Source of the DNA: Salinispora mooreana
GTDB taxonomy: Bacteria > Actinomycetota > Actinomycetes > Mycobacteriales > Micromonosporaceae
Length of the DNA stretch: 64,000 bases
Direction: 5' to 3'
Assembly: GCF_000379065.1 (NCBI RefSeq)
Contig: NZ_KB900614.1
Coordinates: 394,421-458,420, forward strand
In this document: positions 1-8,926 of the stretch, in pieces
Position numbering within the stretch: position 1 is the first letter of the stretch
How the letters are laid out: every line of letters starts with the position of its first letter
Notes under the pieces: generated by a model
The model's database searches: none
What the model was told of the DNA's origin: nothing
The model's input: the letters and a program-made list of their open reading frames with translations, nothing else
Program-made: the position numbers and the translations under genes

Positions 1-1258
1 CCTTGCTGGGCCGGGTCTCCCGCAGTCGCAGCAACCGGGCGAAGAGCACGGTCTGCCAGTGGGACAGCGGGAAGATGCCGGAATCCGGCTGCACCAGGCC
101 GGCCACGGCGAGGGTCGGGTGATTCGGCACAAAGGCGTTGAGCCACAGCGCCGGACGCCCGGTCATGCCATCGTCGCCAAGGATCTTCGGGTCGAGAAAC
201 TCGAACCGGGGCAGGTAGCCGGTGGCGAACACGACCAGCTCCGGATCGATCTGCCGGCCATCCGCCAACTCGACGGAGTCCGGGTGGAAGCGGACGGCGT
301 CCGGCACCGGAGTGACCCGGCCATGGCTCAGATAGTAGACGAGTTGGCTGTTCACGATCGGATGCGTCTCCAGCATCCGGTGGTCGGGCTGCGGCAGACC
401 GAAACGGGTCAGATCTCCCACACTCAGCCGGAGGAGGCGGTGCAAGAGCCACTGGCGGAGCCGCCGGGGCAACCGCAGCGCCAGCAGCAGGTCGTTGAGC
501 TGGTCGGCCGGACGGCCGAGGAGATATTTCGGCGCATACCAGTAGCCACGGCGCGTGGAGTGCCAGCAGTGGGCGGCCTGCTGGGCTGCCTCGGCAGCGA
601 TGTCGCAGCCGGTGTTGCCGGCGCCGACCACCAGCACCCGCCTGCCCCGCAACTGCGCCGGGTCCTGGTAGGCCGAGGCGTGCATGACATCGCCGCGGAA
701 CTCGGCAAGGCCCTCGTAGTCGGGCAGCTTCGACGACCAGTTGTGGCCGTTGGCGACCACAACCGCGGCGTACCGGGAGGTCCGTTCCGGGCCATAGCCG
801 CCGGTGCTGCGGGTCGTGACGTCCCACCGGTCGCCGTCAACCGGCTCGACCCGCACCACCTCCGTGCCGAACCAGACGTGCCGGCGCAGGTCGAAATGGT
901 CCGCGTACCGCTCGAGGTAGGACAGCAGCTGGCGGTGATGCGGGTAGTCTGGCCAGTCGTCCGGCATCGGGAAGTCGGGGAACTGGGTCAGCGGACGCGA
1001 CGAGATCAGGTGCGTGCTGGCGTAGACCGGGCTCCGGTCGTGCCGCCAGTTCCACACCCCACCGACTCCGGTCTCCCGCTCGTAGCAGTCGACACCGAAC
1101 CCGTGCTCGGTCACATTCTTGATCGCGGTCAGCCCGCTCGGGCCCGCCCCGATCACGCAGACAGTCTCACCGCGGTCGGAGACGGAGCGGCCGGCACAGT
1201 TCCGGTCGAGGGTGCTCGGCTCCGGGTCGGGCCGGCCGTGATCGATGGAGGTGGTCAC
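1..1258 (-). CDS. Flavin-containing monooxygenase (3' end cut by window)
   Basis: FAD- and NADPH-dependent monooxygenase of the FMO/Baeyer-Villiger class, which oxygenates soft nucleophiles or ketones; the substrate cannot be read from sequence. The reading frame opens at a GTG preceded by AAGGAG eight bases upstream. It shows a first Rossmann motif GAGPSG (about residues 37-42), the FMO-type signature FRGDVMHASAY, and directly after it the NADP-binding motif GAGNTG. The later ATGY-like segment VVFATGYLPRF is also present. About 419 residues are visible and the C-terminus lies beyond the left edge. It is on the same strand as the glucokinase upstream but separated by about 295 bp, so it probably has its own promoter. 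Family assignment is strong; substrate is unknown. Confidence 0.85.
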   Translation of the reverse strand, partial: MTTSIDHGRPDPEPSTLDRNCAGRSVSDRGETVCVIGAGPSGLTAIKNVTEHGFGVDCYERETGVGGVWNWRHDRSPVYASTHLISSRPLTQFPDFPMPDDWPDYPHHRQLLSYLERYADHFDLRRHVWFGTEVVRVEPVDGDRWDVTTRSTGGYGPERTSRYAAVVVANGHNWSSKLPDYEGLAEFRGDVMHASAYQDPAQLRGRRVLVVGAGNTGCDIAAEAAQQAAHCWHSTRRGYWYAPKYLLGRPADQLNDLLLALRLPRRLRQWLLHRLLRLSVGDLTRFGLPQPDHRMLETHPIVNSQLVYYLSHGRVTPVPDAVRFHPDSVELADGRQIDPELVVFATGYLPRFEFLDPKILGDDGMTGRPALWLNAFVPNHPTLAVAGLVQPDSGIFPLSHWQTVLFARLLRLRETRPSK

Positions 1259-1340
1259 CGAGGCATCTCCTTAGGTGCGCACGGATGCCGGGTCGCGCAG
1301 CATCCTGCCCACATCGGATGCCCAATGTCCAGCCCGGCCG

Positions 1341-1390
1341 CCCGGCCGCCCGGCGGCCAGTCGGGCGGGGGCAGTAGCCGGGCGGCCGGG
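1341..1390. other. GC-rich inverted repeat between glucokinase and monooxygenase
   Basis: The 13-base arm CCCGGCCGCCCGG at 1341-1353 pairs perfectly with 1378-1390 across a 24-base loop. An overlapping second copy of the left arm lies at 1333-1345. It sits about 165 bp beyond the glucokinase stop in the gap of about 295 bp before the monooxygenase start. It could be a factor-independent terminator without a U tract, or simple GC-rich sequence. Nothing else was recognised in this gap apart from the ribosome binding site of the monooxygenase. Confidence 0.3.
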
Positions 1391-1552
1391 ACCGGAAGGT
1401 GCGACCTGCCGCCGCAGCCGCCCGACTCGCCCGGTCCGACACCGTGACACGGATGACCACCCACCCGCGACGCCGCGTCGCCCCGCTGACCGGGATTGGT
1501 GTACGACCGGACCCGCGGCGGTGCTGAGTCGACGGCGGTGCCGGCCCTCGTC

Positions 1553-2500
1553 CTAAATCTGCCGGGCGAGGTCGGCAGCGCCGATGAGACCGGCGTTGTT
1601 GCCGAGCTTGGCGGGACAGATCTGCGCCACCGGCAGCCGGCCCCGCTGCGCGAGCGCCTCGGTGAAGGCGGACCGGGCCGGTCCCAGCAGCAGGTCACCG
1701 GCTTCGACGACGCCACCGCCGACCACCAACACCTGCGGGTCCAGGATCTGCGCCAGGTCGGCGAGGCCACTGCCGAGCCAGTGGCCGACCTGGGCGAAAG
1801 CCTCGGTGGAGACCGGGTCGCCCTCCTGCGCCGCGGCGGTGATCATCCGGCCGGTGGTCGCGTCCACGTCGCCACCGGCAGCCGCCAGCAGGGTGGAAGC
1901 GCGGTGCGGTTCCTGGCGGGCTGCGGCGCGGGCGAACCGCACCAGGGCGCTCCCGCTGGCGTACTGCTCGATGCAGCCCAGCCGGCCACAGCCACACTGG
2001 TGCCCGTCCGGCACGGCGAGCATGTGTCCCAGCTCGGCAGCGATGCCGTGCGCGCCACGCACCAACTCGCCGCCGAGCACGATGCCGCCGCCAACCCCGG
2101 TGCCGATGGTGAACATGACCATCGAGTCCTCGGCATCGCGGGCCGCGCCGTAACGGAACTCCGCCCAGGCGGCCACGTTGGCGTCGTTCTCCACGATCAC
2201 CGGCAGGTTGGTGGCTCCGTTGACGAAGTCGCGCAGCGGCTCGTCCCGCCAGGCGAGGTTCGGGGCGAAGAGCACAGTTGAACGACTAGCGTCGATCCAG
2301 CCGGCCGCGCCGATGCCGACCCCCTCGATCGCCCGGCCCTCGGCCAGTTCTCGGATCACCTCGACGATGACGTCGCAGGTCTTGCCGACGTCATCCGCGG
2401 GAGTGTCCCGTCGGGTCTGCACGAGCACCGTGCCCGTGTCGTCCACGACGCCGGCTGCGACCTTCGTGCCACCGACGTCCACTCCGATGGTCAGCGTCAC
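1553..2500 (-). CDS. glk: ROK-family glucokinase
   Basis: Cytosolic ROK kinase that phosphorylates glucose to glucose-6-phosphate with ATP or polyphosphate; in streptomycetes the orthologue also contributes to glucose repression. The protein begins with the phosphate-binding motif GVDVGGTK and has the second phosphate loop GTGVGGG. The ROK zinc motif CGCGRLGCIEQ contains the cysteines that bind zinc. At 315 residues it has normal family length. I chose GTG at 2500 because GGGGAG lies eight bases upstream; a GTG at 2509 would be too close to it. The neighbours (unknown protein, SRPBCC protein, divergent acyl-CoA ligase) match the conserved actinobacterial order. Confidence 0.9.
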   Translation of the reverse strand: MTLTIGVDVGGTKVAAGVVDDTGTVLVQTRRDTPADDVGKTCDVIVEVIRELAEGRAIEGVGIGAAGWIDASRSTVLFAPNLAWRDEPLRDFVNGATNLPVIVENDANVAAWAEFRYGAARDAEDSMVMFTIGTGVGGGIVLGGELVRGAHGIAAELGHMLAVPDGHQCGCGRLGCIEQYASGSALVRFARAAARQEPHRASTLLAAAGGDVDATTGRMITAAAQEGDPVSTEAFAQVGHWLGSGLADLAQILDPQVLVVGGGVVEAGDLLLGPARSAFTEALAQRGRLPVAQICPAKLGNNAGLIGAADLARQI

Positions 2501-2569
2501 CGCTGCCACTCCCCTCTGCTGTACTGCCCGGCCCGGAGGCGTTGCGCCGGTCGGGTCGGGGGCGCTGGG

Positions 2570-3193
2570 TCAGGCCCCTCGGGCGCTCTCGCCCATGTCG
2601 CCGGGTGCCCGAGCGGCGGGCACCACGGGACGGTCAGCCGTCGCCGGTGCTTTGTCTGTCGCGGCCGACCCGGCGACGTTGACGGGCGGTGCGGCGGCCG
2701 GGACGGGGGCCTCCTCCGCCCGAGTCGCAGCGGACCAGACATCCCCCTCGGACGCCGACGAAGAATCATGCCTGCTTCGGGTGGCTGCCTGCCACACCGG
2801 GGTTGGCCGTTGCGGTGCCGCGGGTTCCGCGGTGGGGTCCGCCGCTGAGGTGGGGGCCGGCTGCGCCGAGGCGAATGCCCGGAGCAGGCTCGCCACTCCG
2901 GCAGCGAGATCACCGGCTCCGGTCGCGAGCCGCTCGGCGAATTCCGGACTCGGGTCCCGTAAGGCGACAATCGCCCGACAGAGCGGGCAGATGCAGCACT
3001 CCGCCGTTCCGGTCGACAGACCGGCACCGGTCGAGCTCCCCGCATGGCCGAAAGCACTCGAGACGACCTCACCGAGCGGACCCCACGAGGTGCCACCCTC
3101 CGCGCCGGCCGCGGAGAGCCGCGCCGCGGCCAACAGGGTCGCGACCAGTCGTTCCGCCTCTTCCCGGGCCGAACCCGGATCCGTTGCCCCCAT
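2570..3193 (-). CDS. Conserved actinobacterial protein of unknown function
   Basis: I do not recognise a characterised family. The 207-residue protein has a helical N-terminal half and a central cysteine cluster CCICPLC (around residue 70). A helix beginning RAIVALRDPSPEFAERL follows, then a long Ala/Pro/Thr-rich, probably disordered tail. The cysteine pair could bind a metal, which is inference. ATG at 3193 was chosen because GAGGAG lies six bases upstream, whereas an in-frame start at 3226 lacks such a site. It lies between glucokinase and the SRPBCC protein, all on the minus strand with short gaps, so co-transcription is likely. The conserved place next to fadD15-type genes hints at a lipid-related or housekeeping role but does not show one. 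Confidence 0.65.
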   Translation of the reverse strand: MGATDPGSAREEAERLVATLLAAARLSAAGAEGGTSWGPLGEVVSSAFGHAGSSTGAGLSTGTAECCICPLCRAIVALRDPSPEFAERLATGAGDLAAGVASLLRAFASAQPAPTSAADPTAEPAAPQRPTPVWQAATRSRHDSSSASEGDVWSAATRAEEAPVPAAAPPVNVAGSAATDKAPATADRPVVPAARAPGDMGESARGA

Positions 3194-3235
3194 GGTCGGC
3201 TCCTCTACCGAAAACGGCCGCGTCACTGCGGCCCG

Positions 3236-3679
3236 TCAGATGCTTTCTACCCGGCGCTTGAGCTGCTTCAACGCGGCTTCCATGATCATTCTCTCGGCCT
3301 TACGGCGAAACATCCCAAGCATCCCGACCGACAGCTCGACCTCCAGTGTGTAGGTCACCGTGGTCGTGCCATCGGCGTTGCCCACCAGGTCGTACGAACC
3401 GCGCTGGGTGCGCTGCATTCGGGAGGGCGCCGCCAGGTGCCACCCGATCCGGCTGAGGTCGTCTGCGTACTCGTAGACCAGCACATACTCGTCCACCAGA
3501 ACGCCGGCGTCGAGGGTGAACCGCACCTGACGGGCGTGACCGTCGGCGTCCTCCTCGAGCACCTCCACCTGGCGCAACGCGTCGGTCCATTCGGGGTAGC
3601 GGGGCAGGTCACAGATGACTGCCGCCACTCTTTCCGGTGCCGCACCGATCGTGATCGACTGAATGGAGGAGTCCGCCAT
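3236..3679 (-). CDS. SRPBCC (START-like) lipid-binding domain protein
   Basis: Single-domain helix-grip protein of 147 residues, the full length of a polyketide cyclase/Coq10-type SRPBCC domain. The N-terminal segment with CDLPRYPEWTDALRQVEVLE is typical of this family, as is the amphipathic C-terminal helix. Such domains bind hydrophobic ligands; no catalytic residue can be assigned. The gene is divergent from the fadD15-type ligase, and a homologue occupies the same position in mycobacteria (Rv2185c, from memory). A role in carrying an acyl or polyketide ligand near FadD15 is plausible inference only. The ATG start at 3679 has GGAG just upstream. Confidence 0.85.
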   Translation of the reverse strand: MADSSIQSITIGAAPERVAAVICDLPRYPEWTDALRQVEVLEEDADGHARQVRFTLDAGVLVDEYVLVYEYADDLSRIGWHLAAPSRMQRTQRGSYDLVGNADGTTTVTYTLEVELSVGMLGMFRRKAERMIMEAALKQLKRRVESI

Positions 3680-3805
3680 GGGGGGAGGCTACCCGGCCGT
3701 GTGACGAACCTGTCTGCACCACCCACCGCGTTGGACGGGTAGGTTGCGACAGAGCCGACCGCGAGGGCGGCCTGCCCGGCCAGCGTGAACACGAGGAGAG
3801 TGCAG

Positions 3806-5605
3806 GTGCGCGAGTTCTCCGTCCCACCGATCGTCACTGTCGGCGACTCGGCAAATCTAACCGATCCGGTCTGGGAAAACGCTGAGGTCGCCCCAGACGT
3901 GGTGCAGTTCATCCGTGTGGGTGCCGACAACGCCTCGGTCGACGTTACCTGCCGCCAGTTCCGCAACGAGGTGGTCGCGGTGGCGCGCGGCCTGGTCGCG
4001 GCCGGGGTACAGCCCGGCGACCGGGTCGGGCTGATGAGCCGCACCCGGTACGAGTGGACGCTGTTCGACTACGCGATCTGGGCCGCCGGCGCGATCACCG
4101 TGCCGATCTACGAAACCTCCAGTGCCGAGCAGGCCGCCTGGATCCTGTCCGACTCGGGGGCGGTCGCCATCCTGGTGGAGACGGACACGCACGCCGCGCT
4201 GGTAGCCGGCGTCCGGGACCAGGTGCCCGAGCTGGCGAACGTGTGGCAGATCGACAGCGGCGCGATAGACGAGTTGGTCACCGCCGGCGAGTCGGTTGAC
4301 CCGGCCGAGATCGAGCAGCGGCGCGCCGCCGTACGCGCCGACGACCTCGCCACCATCGTCTACACCAGCGGTACCACCGGACGCCCGAAGGGGTGCATGC
4401 TGACCCACCGCAGCATGTTCGCCGACGTGGCCAACGCCGTGCCGGTATTGCCCAACCTGTTCGGCCCGGGCGCCTCCACGCTGCTGTTCCTGCCGCTCGC
4501 ACACGCCTTCGCCCGGCTGATCCAGGTCGGTGTGGTGCAGGCGCGCGCCACGATGGCCCACTGCCCGGACACCAGCGACCTGCTCCCCCGGTTGCAGACG
4601 GTTCGCCCCACGTTCGTGCTCTCCGTCCCCCGGGTCTTCGAGAAGGTCTACAACAGCGCCAAGCAGAAGGCAGAGGCGGCCGGCAAGGGCCGAATCTTCG
4701 CCCGCGCCGAGGCCGTCGCCATCGCGTACAGCGAGGCGCTGGAGACCACGACCGGGCCCGGTTTGGCGCTCCGGGTGCAGCACGCGCTCTTCGACCGACT
4801 GGTCTACCGTAAGTTGCGGGCCGCGCTCGGCGGACGGTGCAGCGACGCGATCTCCGGCGGCGCGCCCCTCGGCGCGCGGCTCGGGCACTTCTTCCGCGGC
4901 GTGGGGGTGACCATCTACGAGGGGTACGGGCTGACCGAGACCTCCCCCGCCGCCTCCGTCAACCTGCCCGACGCCATCCGGATCGGCAGTGTCGGCCGCC
5001 CGCTGCCCGGAGTGACCATCCGGATCGACGACGACGGCGAAGTCCTCATCGCCGGAGAGCTGGTCTTCAAGGGCTACTGGCGCAACGAGGCCGCCAGCGC
5101 GGATGTGCTCACCAGCGACGGCTGGTTCCACACCGGCGATCTGGGCCAGCTCGACAGCGACGGCTACCTGCGGATCACCGGCCGGAAGAAGGAGATCATC
5201 GTGACCGCGAGCGGCAAGAACGTCGCTCCGGCGGTCCTTGAGGATCAGGTCCGAGCGCACCCACTGGTCAGCCAGTGCGTGGTAATCGGCGACCGGCAGC
5301 CCTTTGTCGCGGCGCTGATCACCGTGGATGAGGAGGCGCTGCCAGCATGGCTGGCGGAGGCCGGTCTGCCCGCGACCACCTCGGTTGAGCAGCTACGCGA
5401 ACATGCGGGGCTGCGGTCCGAGATCCAGTCCGCGGTTGACACGGCCAACCGCGCCGTGTCCAGGGCCGAGGGCATCAGAGTCTTCCGAATCCTTCCCCGC
5501 GACTTCACCGAGACGACCGGCGAACTGACGCCGTCCCTCAAAGTCAAACGACAAATCGTGCACAAGTCGTACGCTACGGAAATCGCTAATATCTACCGAA
5601 GCTGA
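3806..5605 (+). CDS. fadD15: Long-chain fatty-acid-CoA ligase (FadD15 type)
   Basis: AMP-forming acyl-CoA synthetase that activates fatty acids with ATP and CoA for degradation or lipid synthesis. The P-loop motif YTSGTTGRPKG lies near residue 185. It is followed by the adenylate-binding segment YEGYGLTETSP, the hinge motif DGWFHTGDLG and the C-terminal lysine-bearing segment GRKKEIIVTASGKNVAP. At 599 residues it has the length of the bacterial long-chain class (about 600). GTG at 3806 was chosen because GAGGAGAG lies just upstream; the upstream in-frame ATG would precede that site. It is divergent from the SRPBCC gene. The chain length preferred cannot be read. Confidence 0.9.
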   Translation: MREFSVPPIVTVGDSANLTDPVWENAEVAPDVVQFIRVGADNASVDVTCRQFRNEVVAVARGLVAAGVQPGDRVGLMSRTRYEWTLFDYAIWAAGAITVPIYETSSAEQAAWILSDSGAVAILVETDTHAALVAGVRDQVPELANVWQIDSGAIDELVTAGESVDPAEIEQRRAAVRADDLATIVYTSGTTGRPKGCMLTHRSMFADVANAVPVLPNLFGPGASTLLFLPLAHAFARLIQVGVVQARATMAHCPDTSDLLPRLQTVRPTFVLSVPRVFEKVYNSAKQKAEAAGKGRIFARAEAVAIAYSEALETTTGPGLALRVQHALFDRLVYRKLRAALGGRCSDAISGGAPLGARLGHFFRGVGVTIYEGYGLTETSPAASVNLPDAIRIGSVGRPLPGVTIRIDDDGEVLIAGELVFKGYWRNEAASADVLTSDGWFHTGDLGQLDSDGYLRITGRKKEIIVTASGKNVAPAVLEDQVRAHPLVSQCVVIGDRQPFVAALITVDEEALPAWLAEAGLPATTSVEQLREHAGLRSEIQSAVDTANRAVSRAEGIRVFRILPRDFTETTGELTPSLKVKRQIVHKSYATEIANIYRS

Positions 5606-5619
5606 CTACCATCCGTCCC

Positions 5620-7311
5620 GTGCCCGCCTCCACTCCGAGACCGCCCCGACCGCACCCCCTCGCCGCCGCCGCGCGCGTGGTGATGCTGGCCCTGGTGGCG
5701 GTACTGAGCCTGCTCGCCACGCACGACCTCGCCCAACTGTGGTGGATCGCGCTCCTGGCGGCGGCGGGCCTGCCGGCACTGCTCGCGCCGACACACGACC
5801 GGCTCGGGCCGCTGAGCCGGGGCGCCGAGGTGATGGTGCTGGGACTCGCCGCCAGCCACGTCGCCTCGATGGCGACGATCGGCGTGCAGAACGCCGGGCT
5901 GGGCGCGTCCGCGGTGCTGCCGTACCTGACCGTCCCGGTCACCATCACCGCCCTGCGCCGACGCTTCCGCGAGGGCGCAGGACTGCTGGCGATCATCGGT
6001 CTCACCCTGCTGCTGGCCGGGGCGCTGACCGAGGTTGACGGCCAGCGGCAGCTCTTCCAGGTCGGCTACCTGGCGGTCAGCGCCCAGTGGCTGACCCTCT
6101 CCGGCCTCGGGCTCTATGCCGCGCGAACCCTGCACCGAGTGATCCAGGCGCGCAGCGACAGCAAGCCCCAGCCATACGCGGAGGCAACTCGCCTCCTCAC
6201 CCAGCTACGCACAGTAGCTCGACAGCTACCTGGAGCCACACTGGATCCGGGGGGCATCTCCGAGCACCTGCTGGAGGAGCTGCGGACGCTGACGCGGGCA
6301 GACCGGGCAGCCGTCCTGTCCGCCAGCGGTGGTGGACGACTGGTGGTCCTGGCCCAGTGCGGTACCGACCGGGTGGACTGGGAGACCACACTGGATGCGG
6401 ACTCGGCGATCGCCGACGCGTGGGCCAGCCAGCAGCCACAGACCGCCGCGCACTCGCAAGCCCGCTCACCCGTCAGCGGAGAGGTCTCCGCGCTGATCGT
6501 GCCGCTGGTCGCCGGGGTGCGCACGGTCGGGTTGGTGGTGCTGGAGGCGGATGTCGCGCACGCGTACCCGCCCGCGGTCGTGGCCCGGGCGACCGGGCTG
6601 ACCTCCCCCGCCGCGCTACGTCTGGAGGCGGCCCTGCTCTTCGACGAGGTGCGCTCCCTGGCCACCAACGAGGAGCGGCAACGACTCGCCCGGGAGATCC
6701 ACGACGGGGTGGCTCAGGAGCTGGTGATGGTCGGCTACGGCATCGACAACGCCCTGGCCACGGTGCACGAGGACACCGAGGAGACCGCTGAGTCGCTGCG
6801 GGGGCTCCGTCAGGAGGTCACCCGGGTCATCACCGAACTGCGGCTCAGCCTCTTCGAGCTGCGCAGCGAGGTGGACCGGCACGGCGGCCTCGCCGCCGCC
6901 ATCGCCGAGTACGCGCGCACGGTCGGGGTCTCCGGCGGCCTGCGGGTACACCTGTCGCTGGACGAGTCGACCGCGCGACTGCCCGCCGCCACCGAGGCCG
7001 AGCTGCTGCGGATCGCCCAGGAGGCGGTGGCCAACGCCCGCAAGCACGCCGGCGCCTCGAACCTCTGGGTCACCTGCGCGGTGGACCCGCCGTACGCCCA
7101 GATCGAGGTGTCGGATGACGGCCACGGGATCTCCGACCAGCGTACGGACGGGCACTATGGCCTTGCGATCATGGCCGAGAGGGCGGAACGTATCCGAGGT
7201 CGACTGGAGATCCGGCCGCGGCAGCCAAGCGGCACAACGGTGGCCGTGGTTGTTGGTTCGTCACCCCAGCGCGATAACGTGCGTGGCAGTACCACAGCAG
7301 AAGGGGAGTAA
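5620..7311 (+). CDS. NarL-type sensor histidine kinase with GAF domain
   Basis: Membrane sensor kinase of 563 residues. The first ~165 residues form several hydrophobic helices that resemble a small membrane sensor module. A GAF-like domain follows (about 200-345). Next is a HisKA_3 dimerisation domain with LAREIHDGVAQELV, whose histidine is the expected phosphate acceptor (near residue 360). The C-terminal HATPase domain carries N-box AQEAVANARKHA and the G motif VSDDGHGIS. Start is GTG with no strong ribosome binding site, 14 bases after the fadD15 stop, so translation may be coupled or the true start a little further in. It forms an operon with the LuxR-type regulator 7 bases downstream. 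The signal is unknown. Confidence 0.88.
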   Translation: MPASTPRPPRPHPLAAAARVVMLALVAVLSLLATHDLAQLWWIALLAAAGLPALLAPTHDRLGPLSRGAEVMVLGLAASHVASMATIGVQNAGLGASAVLPYLTVPVTITALRRRFREGAGLLAIIGLTLLLAGALTEVDGQRQLFQVGYLAVSAQWLTLSGLGLYAARTLHRVIQARSDSKPQPYAEATRLLTQLRTVARQLPGATLDPGGISEHLLEELRTLTRADRAAVLSASGGGRLVVLAQCGTDRVDWETTLDADSAIADAWASQQPQTAAHSQARSPVSGEVSALIVPLVAGVRTVGLVVLEADVAHAYPPAVVARATGLTSPAALRLEAALLFDEVRSLATNEERQRLAREIHDGVAQELVMVGYGIDNALATVHEDTEETAESLRGLRQEVTRVITELRLSLFELRSEVDRHGGLAAAIAEYARTVGVSGGLRVHLSLDESTARLPAATEAELLRIAQEAVANARKHAGASNLWVTCAVDPPYAQIEVSDDGHGISDQRTDGHYGLAIMAERAERIRGRLEIRPRQPSGTTVAVVVGSSPQRDNVRGSTTAEGE

Positions 7312-7318
7312 CCCGAGG

Positions 7319-7984
7319 ATGACCACACCGACACCGGCCACTCGCACCAAGGTCCTCCTTGTGGACGATCACGACCTGATTCGCAAAGGGCTGCGGCATG
7401 CCTTCGAGCGCGACCGGCAGTTCGAGGTCGTCGGCGAGGCTGCCACCGCGGCCGAGGGGGTCCGCCAAGCCGGCGCCCTCCAGCCAGACGTGGTCATTAT
7501 GGATCTGCGACTGCCCGACGGCAGTGGCCTCGAGGCCACCCGCGCCCTGCGCAAGTCCAGCACCACGATGGGCATCGTCGTGCTGACCATGTACGCGGGT
7601 GACGACCAGCTCTTCGGCGCGCTCGAGGCGGGCGCGAGCGCCTTCGTTCCGAAGACCGCCCCGGCGGATGAGGTGGTCGCCGCAGCCCGGCACGCCGCCT
7701 CCTCGCCCAGCGCCTTCACCGCCGCCGACCTGGCCGAGGCGATGAAGCGCCGGCTGGCCCCGTCCGGGCCGCAGCTCTCCCCACGCGAGGGGCAGGTGCT
7801 ACGCCTGCTCGCCGATGGGATGAGCGTGGCCGGCATCGCCAAACAGCTCTTCGTCAGTGAGTCCACTGCCAAAACTCACATTTCCAAACTGTACGAGAAG
7901 CTCGGGGCCGCCAATCGCGCCCAGGCATTGATGACAGCACTCCGGCTCGGCCTGCTCGAGGCCCCCGACGCGCCCAAGTTCTGA
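7319..7984 (+). CDS. LuxR/NarL-family response regulator
   Basis: Cytosolic DNA-binding response regulator of 221 residues, partner of the kinase just upstream. The receiver domain starts LLVDDHDLIRKGL. It carries the phospho-acceptor aspartate in VVIMDLRLPDGSG and the conserved lysine in FVPKTAPADEV. The C-terminal LuxR helix-turn-helix begins LSPREGQVLRLLADGMS and contains SESTAKTHISKLYEKLGA. Start ATG at 7319 follows GGGGAG in the kinase 3' end. Target genes are unknown; the downstream methyltransferase and GGDEF-EAL genes are nearby candidates only by position. Confidence 0.92.
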   Translation: MTTPTPATRTKVLLVDDHDLIRKGLRHAFERDRQFEVVGEAATAAEGVRQAGALQPDVVIMDLRLPDGSGLEATRALRKSSTTMGIVVLTMYAGDDQLFGALEAGASAFVPKTAPADEVVAAARHAASSPSAFTAADLAEAMKRRLAPSGPQLSPREGQVLRLLADGMSVAGIAKQLFVSESTAKTHISKLYEKLGAANRAQALMTALRLGLLEAPDAPKF

Positions 7985-8116
7985 GCCGCCGCTCAGCTAA
8001 CGAGCAGACAACTTCTCATCGACGACAGTGTCGGCCGGCGCGATGTCGCGCTAAGGTCTCCCCCGGCAGAGGGTTGGTCTGCAGGGGCGGGCCCCGTGCG
8101 CACGAAGAGGTGAGGC

Positions 8117-8926
8117 ATGCGACGGCCGGACTGGGCACCCGACGACATCGACATCGAGCGTCCCAGCGTCGCCCGCATGTACGACTACTATCTCGGTGGC
8201 TCCCACAACTTCGCGGCGGACCGAGCAGCAGCACAGGCCATGGTCGCGGCCGTTCCCGAGGCCCCGCTGATGGCCCAGGCAAACCGCGCCTTCCTGCGCC
8301 GGGCGGTGCACTTCCTGGCTGATGCCGGGGTCCGGCAGTTCCTCGACATCGGCTCCGGAATTCCCACTGTGGGCAACGTGCACGAGATCGTCCAGCAGGT
8401 CGCGCCCGACTCCCGGGTCGTGTACGTCGACACCGACCCGGTGGCGGTGGCACACAGCCAGGAGATTCTCGCTGACAACGATCAGGCAACCGTGGTGCAG
8501 GAGGACCTGCGGCGCCCCGACCGGATCCTCGGCCACCCCGAGCTCCGTCGGCTGCTCGACCTCAATCAGCCGACCGCGGTGCTCATCGTCGCTGTGCTGC
8601 ACTTCGTCTCCGACGACGACCGCCCCGCCGAGCTGCTGCGAACCCTACGCGATGCCCTCGCCCCCGGAAGCTGGCTGGTGCTCTCGCAGGCCAGCGACGA
8701 AGGGCGGCCGGACAGCGAGCGGAGCGACGCCGAGGCGGTGTATCGGCGCACCGGCAGTCCACTCTGGTTCCGCGACCGGTCCGAACTGACCACGCTCTTC
8801 GACGGTTTCGAACTGGCCGAGCCCGGGGTGGTGTGGGTTCCGCAGTGGCGTCCGGAGACGCCGGAGAGCAGTGTGAACGCCGAGGCGTCGGCGTTCCTCG
8901 GAGGCGTGGGGCGGATCGGTGGCTAG
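8117..8926 (+). CDS. SAM-dependent methyltransferase, DUF574 (Methyltransf_19) family
   Basis: Class I methyltransferase fold of the DUF574 family, which is greatly expanded in actinomycetes and mostly uncharacterised. The diagnostic N-terminal stretch PSVARMYDYYLGGSHNFAAD is present. The SAM-binding glycine motif is FLDIGSGIPT, followed by VVYVDTDPVAV at the end of strand 2. At 269 residues it is a normal single-domain member. The stop overlaps the GTG start of the GGDEF-EAL gene by 8 bases, so the two are translationally coupled. This suggests a shared signalling role that the sequence cannot specify. Start ATG at 8117 follows GAGGTGAG. Confidence 0.88.
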   Translation: MRRPDWAPDDIDIERPSVARMYDYYLGGSHNFAADRAAAQAMVAAVPEAPLMAQANRAFLRRAVHFLADAGVRQFLDIGSGIPTVGNVHEIVQQVAPDSRVVYVDTDPVAVAHSQEILADNDQATVVQEDLRRPDRILGHPELRRLLDLNQPTAVLIVAVLHFVSDDDRPAELLRTLRDALAPGSWLVLSQASDEGRPDSERSDAEAVYRRTGSPLWFRDRSELTTLFDGFELAEPGVVWVPQWRPETPESSVNAEASAFLGGVGRIGG